From Pomphorhynchus laevis (Eukaryota; Acanthocephala; Palaeacanthocephala; Echinorhynchida; Pomphorhynchidae): DNA of 64,000 nucleotides. A program made the translations under genes and the position numbers. Below are positions 60,501-64,000 of the stretch, in pieces. The first letter of the stretch is position 1, and the number at the start of each line of letters is the position of its first letter. Under the pieces are notes generated by a model. It had not been told where the DNA came from. It saw nothing but the letters and a program-made list of their open reading frames with translations, and did no database searches. The stretch is from NCBI GenBank assembly GCA_012934845.2, contig WNNJ02000912.1, positions 107,412-171,411 of the forward strand, in the 5' to 3' direction.

Positions 60501-61970
60501 AGATTGTCTTCTTCATGCGTCGTTTGTTGATCAATGACGAAGATCATTAATCTCTTGAAGTGACATAAGACTGAGGTGAGGGCAGGCTAGAGCATGGAGC
60601 AAGGCATCACATGAAGAAGCGGCATATACAAGAAGAATCACGGCGATGACAAGCGAGAAGTCGGCGACAGTAGTTATCATGAAACCCATGAATAGATAAC
60701 CTCCATATCAATGGACATTTCACATTTGACGGTGATCTCCAACTGTTTTGCAGGTACACAGGAGAATTGGCTAAATCATGATCAACGTTTAAGAATTTAG
60801 TCTTAAATAAAAGATGCAAATAATATTAATATAATAATGATTATATAATATTATATAATCATTTATAATAATTATATAATTAATAATATATAATTATTTT
60901 ATTTAATTATTCATAATTATTTCAATTATTTTAAAATAATAGTGGCAATAATAATCAAAATAATAATCGAAAGTTATATTTTTATTTTTCATAAGCAAAT
61001 AAAATTTTTTAGTTAAAATTAAAATAATAAGCAAATAATTTAATTGCAAACTACAAAATCGATCCAACATTTATTTAGTAGTCGCTTCTAGGTAAAATGT
61101 ATAAACAATTATAAATAAAAAACAGATTGCATATCATCAAAAAAGTAGATAGAACAGTCAAATTTATGATAAAATTTCTTTGATTGATAGCCTTAAGTTC
61201 AATGCTACCTCATTTAATCTCTGATACTTTCACGAATTTTCATATATTCTACCTATTAGAATTTTTGTATCAAAAATAAACGAGATTGCAACTATCACAG
61301 CTTTATTAGCAATACAATTCTGTTGAAGTTTCGTTCTGTTGCTCGAGTTATGCGACTTTATTTAAATAATTGTCAATTTGCGTGTGATATTTAACGTTTT
61401 GGATATCAAAAATAATGTTGAATTATCTTTAAAATATGACTATTTGTTTGTATTATAATATTTCTATTGACTTGATATAAATTGATTTTTATTACAGCCA
61501 TGTCCAGATGTATTTTGGTTTCCGTTGTTTTCCGAAAAATTTGCAGTGGAAATGATTAATACATGCGAAGCCAGTAATATGTGGTCATTAGGAAAACATC
61601 AGGTTTGATTAACAGTCTTAGATATTTAACTGCAAGTAATTATTAGGACGAGAGAATTCCGGGAGGTTATGAAAATGTACCAACCGACGATATACATATG
61701 AAACAGCTTGAATGGCAAGATCACTGGATGCATTTCCTTGCTAGCTATATCGAACCGGTTCAGAAGCGAATATTCTTGGGTTATCATAGCAACGTATGTA
61801 AAGCATTCAATCAATATTTTATAGTAAAAATGTTCGTTTAGCCATTGCGAGCACCTTTGAGCTTTGTAGTCAGGTACGATAAAGCATTTCAGGATAAACT
61901 AAGACCTCATCATGATGCCAGTACATATACTCTCGACATTGCATTAAATCGATATGGCCAAGATTACACT
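27431..61970 (+). CDS. PLOD: Lysyl hydroxylase (procollagen-lysine 2-oxoglutarate 5-dioxygenase), partial gene
   Basis: Fifteen exons assemble by homology to animal PLOD1-3, plus one candidate alternative exon. All introns are GT-AG. The enzyme hydroxylates lysines of collagen chains in the ER, and LH3-type members also add galactose and glucose. The glycosyltransferase domain (exons 1-5) keeps the residues used for Mn2+ in human LH3: DGYD (human DSYD, D112/D115) and the histidine of IIHGNGPTK (H253). It also keeps the acidic [10 protein letters not shown] run. The accessory domain covers exons 6-11. The oxygenase domain begins in exon 14 ([11 protein letters not shown]) and shows the Fe-binding HxD in RPHHDAST. 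The distal histidine, the 2-oxoglutarate arginine and the GGGC segment lie beyond the recognised exons. Missing are the signal-peptide exon, about 40 residues between exons 8 and 9 (the VDADV region of vertebrates), and the 3' end. No stop interrupts the exons I placed. Introns are 44-52 bp or 1-9 kb. Confidence 0.92.
27685..27714. repeat. Perfect 12-bp-stem hairpin
   Basis: ttttgccggtct, a 6-bp loop, then agaccggcaaaa. The GC core stands out in AT-rich intron DNA. No larger element is recognised around it. Confidence 0.8.
27880..28400 (-). mobile_element. LTR-retrotransposon gag fossil
   Basis: On the minus strand, short blocks such as [19 protein letters not shown] and [11 protein letters not shown], preceded by an [17 protein letters not shown] block, resemble the capsid region of Ty3/gypsy-type gag. 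Only a gag-sized piece is visible, with no LTRs, protease or RT. It is clearly broken (several disruptions) and old. It lies in the intron after PLOD exon 1, antisense to the gene. Confidence 0.55.
28401..29972. other. AT-rich intron sequence of PLOD
   Basis: It contains an ATATTGTAATATn microsatellite-like run at 28440-28565. A phrase of about 75 bp (tgtgttctgttgatcttttt...tatcaaaatcag) occurs at 29082-29145 and 29592-29650, a direct repeat 510 bp apart. No coding or RNA gene is seen. Confidence 0.5.
29973..30109 (+). CDS. PLOD: PLOD exon 2
   Basis: Acceptor atgcttttag, donor gtatgg. It encodes [20 protein letters not shown] then [11 protein letters not shown] and ILLYIDG. This is the GGGQK nucleotide-sugar region and the first aspartate of the DxxD metal motif. 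It ends in phase 2, and the split Gly codon is completed by exon 3. Confidence 0.93.
31236..31345 (-). mobile_element. Truncated SINE, body only
   Basis: The segment (atccgctccatcatcgggta, cgacaacgcgaccttgtggc, aatagagagtgga) matches the body of the SINE at 41430-41658 but lacks its tRNA-like head. It is in the same orientation (minus). Confidence 0.65.
31965..33380 (-). mobile_element. Non-LTR retrotransposon (LINE) fragment in PLOD intron
   Basis: On the minus strand, in order: [20 protein letters not shown] (near 33330); then a linker ORF 32943-32608 ([20 protein letters not shown]). Next come RT fingers ([20 protein letters not shown]) and [17 protein letters not shown] at 32600-32420. 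Last are VGLR followed by YPLSPLL and [11 protein letters not shown] (32230-32090). This is the RT order of RTE/CR1-like LINEs. Frameshifts and in-frame stops split it into at least four frames. It is dead and antisense to PLOD in the intron between exons 2 and 3. Confidence 0.8.
33743..33857 (+). CDS. PLOD: PLOD exon 3
   Basis: Acceptor tgtatttag, donor gtaata. It encodes [19 protein letters not shown] then [19 protein letters not shown], matching 'YDVLFASGPRELLKKF...VVFSAE'. It contains the second metal-binding Asp (YD). It ends in phase 0. Confidence 0.93.
34130..34335 (+). mobile_element. Penelope-like family A tail copy
   Basis: gtcaaaaacttgatagcat, gatgacttctaacctta and the end motif cgactcaataaactgctctg follow the order of the family tail, with about 20-25% divergence by eye. 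Confidence 0.5.
34370..34640 (-). mobile_element. LINE 3' end remnant
   Basis: Of higher GC content than its surroundings. On the minus strand it carries ggctgaaaaaggaggagtgt and ttgccagaagggcattcaat, a phrase common near the 3' end of RTE-like LINEs ('gccaggaagggcatccggc'). A short frame after it reads [16 protein letters not shown], like an RT C-terminus. The order is unusual, so rearrangement or two joined pieces are possible. Confidence 0.4.
34730..35650 (-). mobile_element. Penelope-like family A tails, inverted, partly head to head
   Basis: Minus-strand tails are seen at about 34905-35120 and 35405-35650 (actgagtctacgtatttta, gaactgctatgctatcag, gcggggtcaaata). A further end motif lies at 34738. 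At 34895-34928 two end motifs meet as acgtagactcag, ctaa, ctgagtctacgt, a perfect palindrome joining opposed copies. Confidence 0.6.
36390..36600 (+). mobile_element. Penelope-like family A tail copy
   Basis: tgggtcgagcaatatg, ggaaacctgataacacagca, gaactctaat and the end motif gactcagttaactgatccta lie in family order. It sits in the PLOD intron upstream of exon 4. Confidence 0.6.
36794..36961 (+). CDS. PLOD: PLOD exon 4
   Basis: Acceptor aatcgcag, donor gtatct, phase 0-0. It encodes [19 protein letters not shown] then [11 protein letters not shown] and [19 protein letters not shown]. The acidic cluster before QLFYT is kept; in human LH3 these Asp residues are needed for glycosyl transfer. 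Confidence 0.94.
36962..38243. other. AT-rich PLOD intron, no gene seen
   Basis: Extremely AT-rich, with many short palindromic ATATTAATAT runs between 37500 and 37810. No element family is recognised. Confidence 0.5.
38244..38399 (+). CDS. PLOD: PLOD exon 5
   Basis: Acceptor cgctttag, donor gtaagt, phase 0-0. It encodes [19 protein letters not shown] then [15 protein letters not shown]. The HGNGPTK histidine corresponds to the third Mn ligand of human LH3. Confidence 0.94.
38930..39660. repeat. Tandemly duplicated nonautonomous repeat
   Basis: A hairpin (cacacaaggtg...caccttgtgtg) at 38947-38978 is followed by a unit at 39020-39190 (aacaacggtccaagatttct, cgacacgttgcttaattgc, atcgaattgctgtgcggatc). 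The unit repeats in diverged form at 39345-39645. Parts recur at 57855-57935 and in the arm of the foldback at 48461-48957. It is probably a foldback or MITE family. The ORFs on both strands here do not agree between copies and are not taken as genes. Confidence 0.65.
40208..40309 (+). CDS. PLOD: PLOD exon 6
   Basis: Acceptor cactatttag, donor gtaaat, phase 0-0. It encodes [19 protein letters not shown] then [15 protein letters not shown], matching '[26 protein letters not shown]'. The two cysteines of CTxCD are conserved. The next intron is only 52 bp. Confidence 0.9.
40362..40493 (+). CDS. PLOD: PLOD exon 7
   Basis: Acceptor atttcttag, donor gtattg, phase 0-0. It encodes [19 protein letters not shown] then [16 protein letters not shown] and LIHLLIHNT, matching '[29 protein letters not shown]...LFIHN', the start of the accessory glycosyltransferase-like domain. 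Confidence 0.93.
41430..41658 (-). mobile_element. tRNA-derived SINE
   Basis: Read from 41658 down: tagccccacgtggccgaatg (A-box-like tggccgaatggtgg, as in Ser/Leu tRNAs), then a B box ggttcaaacctc at 41604-41593, then a body with cacgtcaaagccacaag. The box spacing is 30-40 bp. The body recurs without the head at 31236-31345. Mutations in the tRNA part rule out a functional tRNA gene. It lies in the PLOD intron between exons 7 and 8. Confidence 0.7.
41905..42035 (+). mobile_element. LINE fragment homologous to 44800-44935
   Basis: About 105 bp (tattatatggagagaattcg, gactggcctccatatc) match the ORF-like region at 44820-44932 with a dozen differences. It is a detached piece of the same LINE. 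Confidence 0.7.
42489..42604 (+). CDS. PLOD: PLOD exon 8
   Basis: Acceptor attctttag, donor gtaagt; it starts in phase 0 and ends in phase 2. It encodes [19 protein letters not shown] then [19 protein letters not shown]. The similarity is weaker here but collinear with '[33 protein letters not shown]'. The open frame between good splice sites supports it. The phase also fits exon 9 directly, although about 40 residues would then be absent. Confidence 0.75.
43440..44600 (-). mobile_element. Penelope-like family B, RT plus GIY-YIG fragment
   Basis: On the minus strand: [17 protein letters not shown] near 44340; then [20 protein letters not shown] and [10 protein letters not shown] (RT motifs) near 44215-44070; then FLDFKVL. 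Last is the 43763-43443 frame with [19 protein letters not shown] and [20 protein letters not shown]. The order RT then GIY-YIG nuclease is that of Penelope elements. It is broken in several places and 5'-truncated. A 13-bp hairpin (tgtactcagcagt / actgctgagtaca) at 43030-43068 may mark its 3' end. Confidence 0.8.
44650..46110 (+). mobile_element. LINE fragment, sense to PLOD
   Basis: An upstream frame (44729-45031) has [20 protein letters not shown], resembling ORF1-type nucleic-acid-binding proteins. It is followed by disrupted sequence and an RT frame 45564-45890 ([14 protein letters not shown], then [10 protein letters not shown], where the usual catalytic FxDD reads YPDD). The frame continues out of register with [12 protein letters not shown] at about 46010. 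RT motif B and C spacing suits Jockey/I-like LINEs. It is dead. A detached piece of the same element lies at 41905-42035. Confidence 0.65.
46111..46384. other. Higher-GC intron patch, unidentified
   Basis: A 64-codon minus frame ([19 protein letters not shown]) covers most of it, but no motif is recognisable. It may be the 3' part of the adjoining LINE or another element's end. Confidence 0.35.
46385..46800. mobile_element. Penelope-like family A, two opposed pieces
   Basis: The minus frame 46567-46385 reads [20 protein letters not shown], the early 'LPKiHKP...RPiiaS' fingers of Penelope-type RTs. From 46560 the plus strand gives [20 protein letters not shown] and then the family A tail (46675-46800). 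The two pieces face each other, so the copy is rearranged. Confidence 0.6.
47335..47386. repeat. Threefold palindromic repeat
   Basis: agagcagtct, its complement agactgctct, then agagcagtct again, within 50 bp. It can form either of two alternative hairpins. Confidence 0.75.
47498..47663 (+). CDS. PLOD: PLOD exon 9 (donor uncertain)
   Basis: Acceptor tgatttttag. It starts with one base completing a split codon. It encodes [20 protein letters not shown] then [20 protein letters not shown] and YISNIML, matching '[35 protein letters not shown]'. Homology continues to about 47670. The donor could be gtacat after 47663 (phase 0, fits exon 10) or gtaatt after 47671 (phase 2). The acceptor directly abuts a Penelope family A end motif. 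Confidence 0.88.
48285..48352 (-). mobile_element. tRNA-like SINE head
   Basis: On the minus strand: ctagtttgtaaggcgtcggc (A-box region resembling 'gtaaggcgtcggcct') and, about 25 bp on, ggctcgaatctg (B box, consensus ggttcgaatcc). Arm complementarity is poor, so it is not a tRNA gene. It differs from the SINE at 41.4 kb. Confidence 0.5.
48461..48957. mobile_element. Foldback element of about 497 bp
   Basis: The outer ends agaatcggtaccagtgatcc and ggatcaccggcaccgattct are inverted. The inverted homology continues inward for about 200 bp per arm (ctttgatgaattcttt / gaatgcatcaaag; cttccaattccatacacc / tggagttggaagtt). At the centre is a second tight palindrome (aaattttagaatgacgtatt and its complement, flanking tgccgtg...cacggca). 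There is no ORF, so it is nonautonomous. It lies in the intron between PLOD exons 9 and 10. Confidence 0.8.
48960..50280. other. AT-rich PLOD intron, no gene seen
   Basis: It holds (AATATT)n-like runs at 49085-49200 and otherwise unstructured AT-rich sequence. Confidence 0.5.
50280..50735 (+). repeat. Local duplication with a hairpin
   Basis: actaatgaaggagagagtg occurs at 50290 and 50555. The phrase tatttagtgaatgataggta followed by atatttaaaatagtgtattt occurs at 50458-50540 and 50655-50720. At 50560-50590 the unit forms a hairpin (aatgaaggagaga / tctctccttcatt). Confidence 0.75.
50907..50993 (+). CDS. PLOD: PLOD exon 10
   Basis: Acceptor attattcaag (weak pyrimidine tract), donor gtgagt, phase 0-0. 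It encodes [19 protein letters not shown] then [10 protein letters not shown], matching '[29 protein letters not shown]'. The MAxC-ANxR core fixes frame and end. Confidence 0.87.
51000..52337. other. AT-rich PLOD intron
   Basis: A 79-codon ORF (51082-51321, [16 protein letters not shown]) has no recognised family and is not collinear with PLOD. No other feature is supported. Confidence 0.45.
52338..52451 (+). CDS. PLOD: PLOD exon 11
   Basis: Acceptor ggaacag, donor gtatgt, phase 0-0. It encodes [20 protein letters not shown] then [12 protein letters not shown], matching 'VFMFLTNRHTLGHLLSL...HNDLWEVFSNP'. The following intron is 48 bp. Confidence 0.93.
52500..52571 (+). CDS. PLOD: PLOD exon 12
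   Basis: Acceptor atactttag, donor gtaaat, phase 0-0, 24 codons: [18 protein letters not shown] then QNLPQQ. It matches '[21 protein letters not shown]', the linker into the oxygenase domain. An 8.9-kb intron follows that holds the intact LINE and the alternative exon at 58750. Confidence 0.93.
52730..56104 (-). CDS. RLE-type non-LTR retrotransposon polyprotein, intact 1124-codon ORF
   Basis: One uninterrupted frame from ATG. A zinc-finger-like cluster CCPICRG...HGHLDSRC (residues 29-55) probably binds nucleic acid. The reverse transcriptase has [13 protein letters not shown] (362-374), motif A VDITNAFN (429-436), motif [14 protein letters not shown] (481-493) and motif C WYLDDG (515-520). 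A C-terminal zinc knuckle CRRC...HALTC (833-850) is followed by IRH and RPADILIY...AVDFAVTNP (872-892), the PD-(D/E)xK core of the restriction-like endonuclease. This order (finger, RT, knuckle, RLE) is that of R2/NeSL/Hero/Utopia-type elements; I cannot name the clade. Such proteins nick the target and copy their RNA at the nick. GC content and codon use are far above the surroundings, suggesting a recent arrival. The last residues come from an A-tract and flanking DNA, so no stop precedes the tail. Confidence 0.9.
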   Translation of the reverse strand: MVRTRRKASAIDNSSRQQCSLGGSVNTGCCPICRGVYRLNASGCLRVHGHLDSRCSGSGQSLNFGSINLTSLDGAGQVAFVGVRDSFGASSDLRSATPPVELSSSPFKEPTRTTSELLRRVWMQPVNTIKRIPWNLRRRIANIYSSLLLQAMCSNSFHDWERLLCFPKFCLASTMNRAQACDHTGTKISLLLDKFETGEDGDCFSPSDVRPSRKLNRFVSTNNDYSEAIELTRSGNYGKAMRRLTSSNICEYSQSTRIQLSVLHPVNGDLPASRPPCLTLPLSVDSDIIQAAVSSFPSLTSPGSLGLRAEHLKDMMSVDHGVLLGRLTSLVNYLIAGLAPVELSPFLAGASLLALSKPDGGVRPIAIGETLRRLCAKCICRKLRSRFSESLLPHQLGVATPNGMEQIIHRVRRLHHLQHQNDDWVWVKVDITNAFNTLSRRSFIDAVRSEFPEISRWISWCYGSGSNLRFGNMEPLQSLSGVQQGDPLGPLLFCLALKPIIASISTIEGIGLNLWYLDDGIVGGRPEAVGKALSLLSLDFPAIGLSLNWKKTELIGKASNIDLVKRLCPGITLVNSTDNFTILGSPVGSQEHCSSHLINKVLPALQLDLKTLENLPDPQVAFILLRNCASAARVNHLMRTVDPAFALKFFRLFDDLVLDCFSNITSIHPDKKTWSQACLPLKMGGLGLRSCVEHSAAAFLSSVEMVAKQSNLDPYSFPSFESAISNFPHDDRGLQSNQRGLSHSIDETSRRKLLESVDCSNSARLLAVSRPHACAWLQAIPNKATLMNLAPNEFVVLLRMWLGMPLCKGDYRCRRCLRMADKFGFHALTCQFGGYPGIRHDGLRDTIFQAAVSAGLRVAKEVPNLVRNLRERPADILIYEDPPLAVDFAVTNPLQNAYVSMAAKIPGYAADRYAACVKDRKYKRKMEESGYCFSAAVIETYGGWNAQGEKLVRFIARSMSWRGNISYSKAANQLFQRVSISLMRGNAKAILKSLEDLGRPIIESSVGLYDDPTPRLNPSEFLTQVAALSEEIVIRETILPTVRNVDIHINDVNQNLRILHSGGVLDFQTGKDESPIKQTPSYPTRLLVTQSSNTENEGVVATTSVIGIEQPCNKKKIVFGYLLF
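52756..56316 (-). mobile_element. RLE-type LINE, apparently full coding length, in PLOD intron
   Basis: The 3' end is marked by caataaaaaaaaaa (T run at 52756-52765 on the plus strand), 185 bp from PLOD exon 12. Upstream of the ATG a GC-rich leader (to about 56225) contains a 7-bp-stem hairpin (cgtcggc...gccgacg), then two 51-bp tandem repeats (56213-56316, gatcttttcttcttcttat). The exact 5' junction and any target-site duplication could not be read. The element is antisense to PLOD. Confidence 0.75.
56213..56316 (-). repeat. 51-bp tandem duplication at the LINE 5' side
   Basis: ttcttcttcttatttagatc followed by ttttctctttgtgtaaatct occurs twice in direct succession. On the LINE strand it is purine-rich. 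It may be part of the element's leader. Confidence 0.8.
56570..56715 (-). mobile_element. Penelope-like family A tail copy
   Basis: ggaactgctctgttatcaag, cccctattctttgatctt and gggccaaatacactctaatg are the complement of the family tail, diverged. Confidence 0.5.
57010..57760 (+). mobile_element. Penelope-like element C-terminal fragment (GIY-YIG)
   Basis: The frame 57020-57352 ([52 protein letters not shown]) is the RT-to-nuclease linker of PLEs. Further frames give [20 protein letters not shown] and [12 protein letters not shown] then [14 protein letters not shown], a GIY-YIG region. It is a different lineage from the copy at 43.4 kb. The RT proper is absent, and the copy is broken. Confidence 0.7.
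57855..57935 (+). repeat. Piece of the 39-kb repeat family
   Basis: gttgagtaaacaacgcttta, ggatttcttacgaaatgcgg and catttatataaaca match 39010-39070 and 39345-39405. A partial inverted copy (aagaaatcctggaccgttat) follows immediately. Confidence 0.6.
58012..58337. mobile_element. Foldback/MITE-like element, about 326 bp
   Basis: The ends aataattattggagctg and cagctccaataattatt are inverted, and inverted similarity runs inward about 55 bp (tcaaaggaaatacgaaatta / aatttcgtctttcctttga). Internally there are two further hairpins built on ttcagaaaatt...ttttctgaag, plus about four copies of taccttttagaacagttt at 58150-58225. It has no coding capacity. A partial copy occurs at 21160. Confidence 0.75.
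58750..58812 (+). CDS. PLOD: Candidate alternative PLOD exon (63 bp, phase 0-0)
   Basis: A strong acceptor (tgccttgttttag) and donor (gtaaac) bracket exactly 21 codons: [20 protein letters not shown] then E. It lies between exon 12 and exon 14 and has the same symmetric phase, so it can be included or skipped without changing frame. Aligned with vertebrate '[21 protein letters not shown]' it keeps W, E, Y, and I-x-E at matching ends, so it may also stand in place of exon 12 ([10 protein letters not shown]...). Human PLOD2 has a 63-nt cassette exon; whether that is homologous is unknown. It could alternatively be a pseudo-exon. Confidence 0.55.
59041..60340 (-). mobile_element. RLE-type retrotransposon fragment, second lineage
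   Basis: The frame is open on the minus strand from about 60340 ([20 protein letters not shown]) to the stop at 59082, 385 codons from the first ATG (60239). It contains a post-RT helical region, a zinc knuckle [25 protein letters not shown], and the endonuclease core [19 protein letters not shown] then FDVCVFNNF. It ends with [19 protein letters not shown] and a basic tail. It is the same family as the pieces at 12.4 and 13.6 kb. It is 5'-truncated, with the RT missing, but the remaining frame is uninterrupted, so the insertion is fairly young. Confidence 0.8.
60400..60820. other. Higher-GC intron patch, unidentified
   Basis: It stands out from the AT-rich surroundings. A 70-codon minus frame ([20 protein letters not shown]) shows no family motif. 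It is probably a mobile-element remnant. Confidence 0.35.
61498..61602 (+). CDS. PLOD: PLOD exon 14
   Basis: Acceptor ttattacag, donor gtttga, phase 0-0. It encodes [20 protein letters not shown] then MWSLGKHQ, matching '[20 protein letters not shown]...WSLGNN'. It begins the lysyl hydroxylase domain. The following intron is 44 bp. Confidence 0.95.
61647..61793 (+). CDS. PLOD: PLOD exon 15
   Basis: Acceptor taattattag, donor gtatgt, phase 0-0. It encodes [20 protein letters not shown] then [20 protein letters not shown] and YHSN, matching '[20 protein letters not shown]...FLLEYIAPMTEKLYPGYYT'. The following intron is 48 bp. Confidence 0.95.
61842..61970 (+). CDS. PLOD: PLOD exon 16 (last recognised)
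   Basis: Acceptor gttcgtttag, donor gtaagt, phase 0-0. It encodes [20 protein letters not shown] then [19 protein letters not shown] and QDYT, matching '[40 protein letters not shown]'. HxD of PHHDAS supplies two of the three Fe(II) ligands. The GGGC-containing exon was not found by 64000. Confidence 0.95.
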
Positions 61971-64000
61971 GTAAGTATATCTACAGTTTATATTTAAACG
62001 ATTATTATCGAGTACAATACAAAGCCTCAAATGGCTGTTCAGACTATTCACTGTTGATATTAAAAAATACAAATAAATAAAAAATGAAATGTAGAATGTA
62101 ATTAGCCGAATGGGTAGTTCAACACGGATTAGTGGTTTGAGCTGTTATGAATTCATTTCCTCTCTTGAAGTTTGAAATGTCAATAGCTGGAGACACAAGC
62201 AATTTCCTCAGGTAGTGCATTCTAAATGTTGTTTATACGATTATAATATATATTATATTAAATATAATATATATAATATATAATATAATATATAATATAA
62301 TTTGTACAGTGTATTATATTCAATTATTATAATAATTGTTTTTAATAATCAATAATTTGACGCGTAATAATAAACCCGATATTAATTTAATAAATATTTT
62401 GGAATTGTAGTTTGTAGTTTACTCGTATTTGATTTGATTTACTCGTACTTTATTTGTTTTGAATTAATTTTTGTCGTTGTTATTGCTTTGGTTCATTTTT
62501 GTTTATTTTGTTGTTTATTGTGAATTTCAATTTGATGTTTTGATGGAAAGTGGGGCACAACTAATCATTAAACTTCTTCGATATGATAATCACCATATAA
62601 CTAGAAATTTTTTAAAACTGCTTTTATAATTTTGTCTTGATGACAAAATTCTTTCGAAAATTCTATTTCAATAAAGATTATATTCATTCTCTATTTTTTA
62701 TGAGTGAATAACAAATTTATAACATAATTTAATTTGAGAGTAACAAATCAATTTGTTTCTTCTTTGCTATAAATTAAGCTTTTTTGAGGTTGATGGACAA
62801 CCTCAAGAAAGGTTGTGAGATATTTTAATATGATTTTGTAATAATATTATATTTCTTGAGGTTGTGAGATATTGTAATATTTATATTAATTATAACTAAT
62901 ATATTTAATTTAATAAATTTAAAATAAATATTTTTTTATTTTTTAATATTAAATTTTAATCTTCGTCATCACACTGGAATTTTCGTCAAACTGCGTCTTA
63001 GGTATTATTATGGTAAATTATTTCGTTAATGTAATTAATAATATCTTAATTATTTAAGATAATTAAAGTTTAAGATAACTCGACGCTGATAAAAAGCTAC
63101 TTGCCGACCGAGTAGATTAATAAATTTATAAATTTATGTAAACATAAATTATGTTACCTTATATTAATCATAATTAATATTGCATGTGACATTTATACAA
63201 ATTGCCAGTTCTGCAATATTGTCTTAAATTTTTAATTGTAGATTATTTGAGATTATTTTTAGATTATTTTCCGTAATTAATATAATATAATGCATTACGT
63301 CTGCTAATATAATGCATTGTGCTTTGATACAATTTAGTTATAAGCTTACGACGTATTATGTTAAAGCTATAAAATTTAAAGCTATTTAAAATTAATTTAA
63401 AAACTAGCAAGACTTGTATGAAATAATTATAATTATAGAAGTATTTCGTTGTTAGCTTATTTGTTTAGCATTTATACATTGGAATAATTTTTGGTTTTTC
63501 AAATTTAGTGGCAGAATGTAATTCATTATGATTTATGATATGAGCTAGCTAATATGATATTGCTAGCTTATGATATTGCGAGCTAATTATAGAATGCCAT
63601 AAGTTAAAAATAGTTAAACATTTAGCTGAAAATCGATCAAAAATTTCCATTATACATTTTCCATTATAATTTCCATTAGAATCGATAATTTCCATTAGTT
63701 ATATGATGATTACAAACGACGATTACAATTTAAAATTCAGAACTTGAGTAGAATATTTATGTATTCCCTTGAACATTAGTTTAATTCGTGCCACTTTATT
63801 TAAGAACGGACAAGTTAAAAATTGTATTTTCAGATTCGTATTTGTTCTTCATTAAACGACTATGGGAAGTAGGTGATACTTTGAAAAAGTTTACAACCTT
63901 TATTTTGAAAAATTCAGGTTACATATTCAAACAATCATTAACTTATTAAATTTATAAACTATAGATATAATATTAATATTATATAATATTAATATAATAT
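61971..64000. other. AT-rich sequence, PLOD intron or beyond, no gene seen
   Basis: A weak tRNA-like phrase (attagccgaatgggtagttc, ending near a gtttgag) lies at 62100-62150. (TATAATA)n runs occur at 62240-62310 and 63960-64000. A direct repeat around cttgaggttgtgagatatt lies at 62808-62870. The remaining PLOD exons were not detected. Confidence 0.45.

Noticed and set aside
62100-62150. tRNA gene or SINE head (attagccgaatgggtagttc)
   Set aside because: The B box is not convincing and the arms do not pair.
1-64000. CRISPR arrays, rRNA genes, functional tRNA genes
   Set aside because: The repeats seen are satellites or mobile elements. No rRNA-like or intact cloverleaf sequence was noticed, and the genome is animal.

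Overview
This is a strongly AT-rich animal nuclear segment, roughly 70-75% A+T by eye. The phylum cannot be fixed from the sequence. Introns are GT-AG and fall into two classes, either 44-52 bp or 1-9 kb and packed with repeats. The repeats are retroelements with C-terminal restriction-like endonuclease (RLE), Penelope-like elements (PLEs), tRNA-derived SINEs, foldback elements, a hAT remnant and an LTR-element fossil. An invertebrate with small introns, such as a flatworm-like lineage, would fit, but this is inference.

The main host gene is a PLOD-family lysyl hydroxylase (procollagen-lysine 2-oxoglutarate 5-dioxygenase). It runs on the + strand from about 27.4 kb to beyond the right part of the window, with the last recognised exon ending at 61970. 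Fifteen exons can be placed by homology and splice sites, and a sixteenth 63-bp exon is a candidate alternative exon. They cover the N-terminal glycosyltransferase domain (exons 1-5), the accessory domain (exons 6-11) and the start of the Fe(II)/2-oxoglutarate oxygenase domain. The first exon(s), about 40 residues of the accessory domain, and the 3' end were not found.

Layout. 1-6.1 kb: inverted arrays of a 21-bp unit and a 2.4-kb minisatellite with a 408-bp higher-order repeat. 6.1-11 kb: three small gene-like ORFs, one a secreted vWA-domain protein with a near-perfect 61-bp-arm palindrome just upstream. 11.5-15.3 kb: tandem repeats and two broken RLE-type retroelement copies. 15.4-25 kb: many pieces of one PLE family, with a hAT remnant, a CR1/Jockey-like LINE tail and the terminal exon of a prefoldin subunit 2 homologue between them. 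27.4-62 kb: the PLOD gene, whose introns hold an LTR-element gag fossil, LINE pieces on both strands, two more PLE pieces, SINEs, foldbacks and one LINE with an uninterrupted 1124-codon ORF (52.7-56.1 kb, antisense to PLOD). 62-64 kb: AT-rich sequence without a recognised gene.

The genes do not form an operon or pathway. PLOD would act in the ER on collagen, prefoldin in the cytosol, and the vWA protein would be secreted. The most interesting host-gene signal is the 63-bp phase-0 exon at 58750-58812. It could be an extra cassette or a mutually exclusive partner of exon 12 in the PLOD transcript. The dominant pattern otherwise is repeated nesting of retroelements, and one PLE end now abuts a PLOD splice acceptor.
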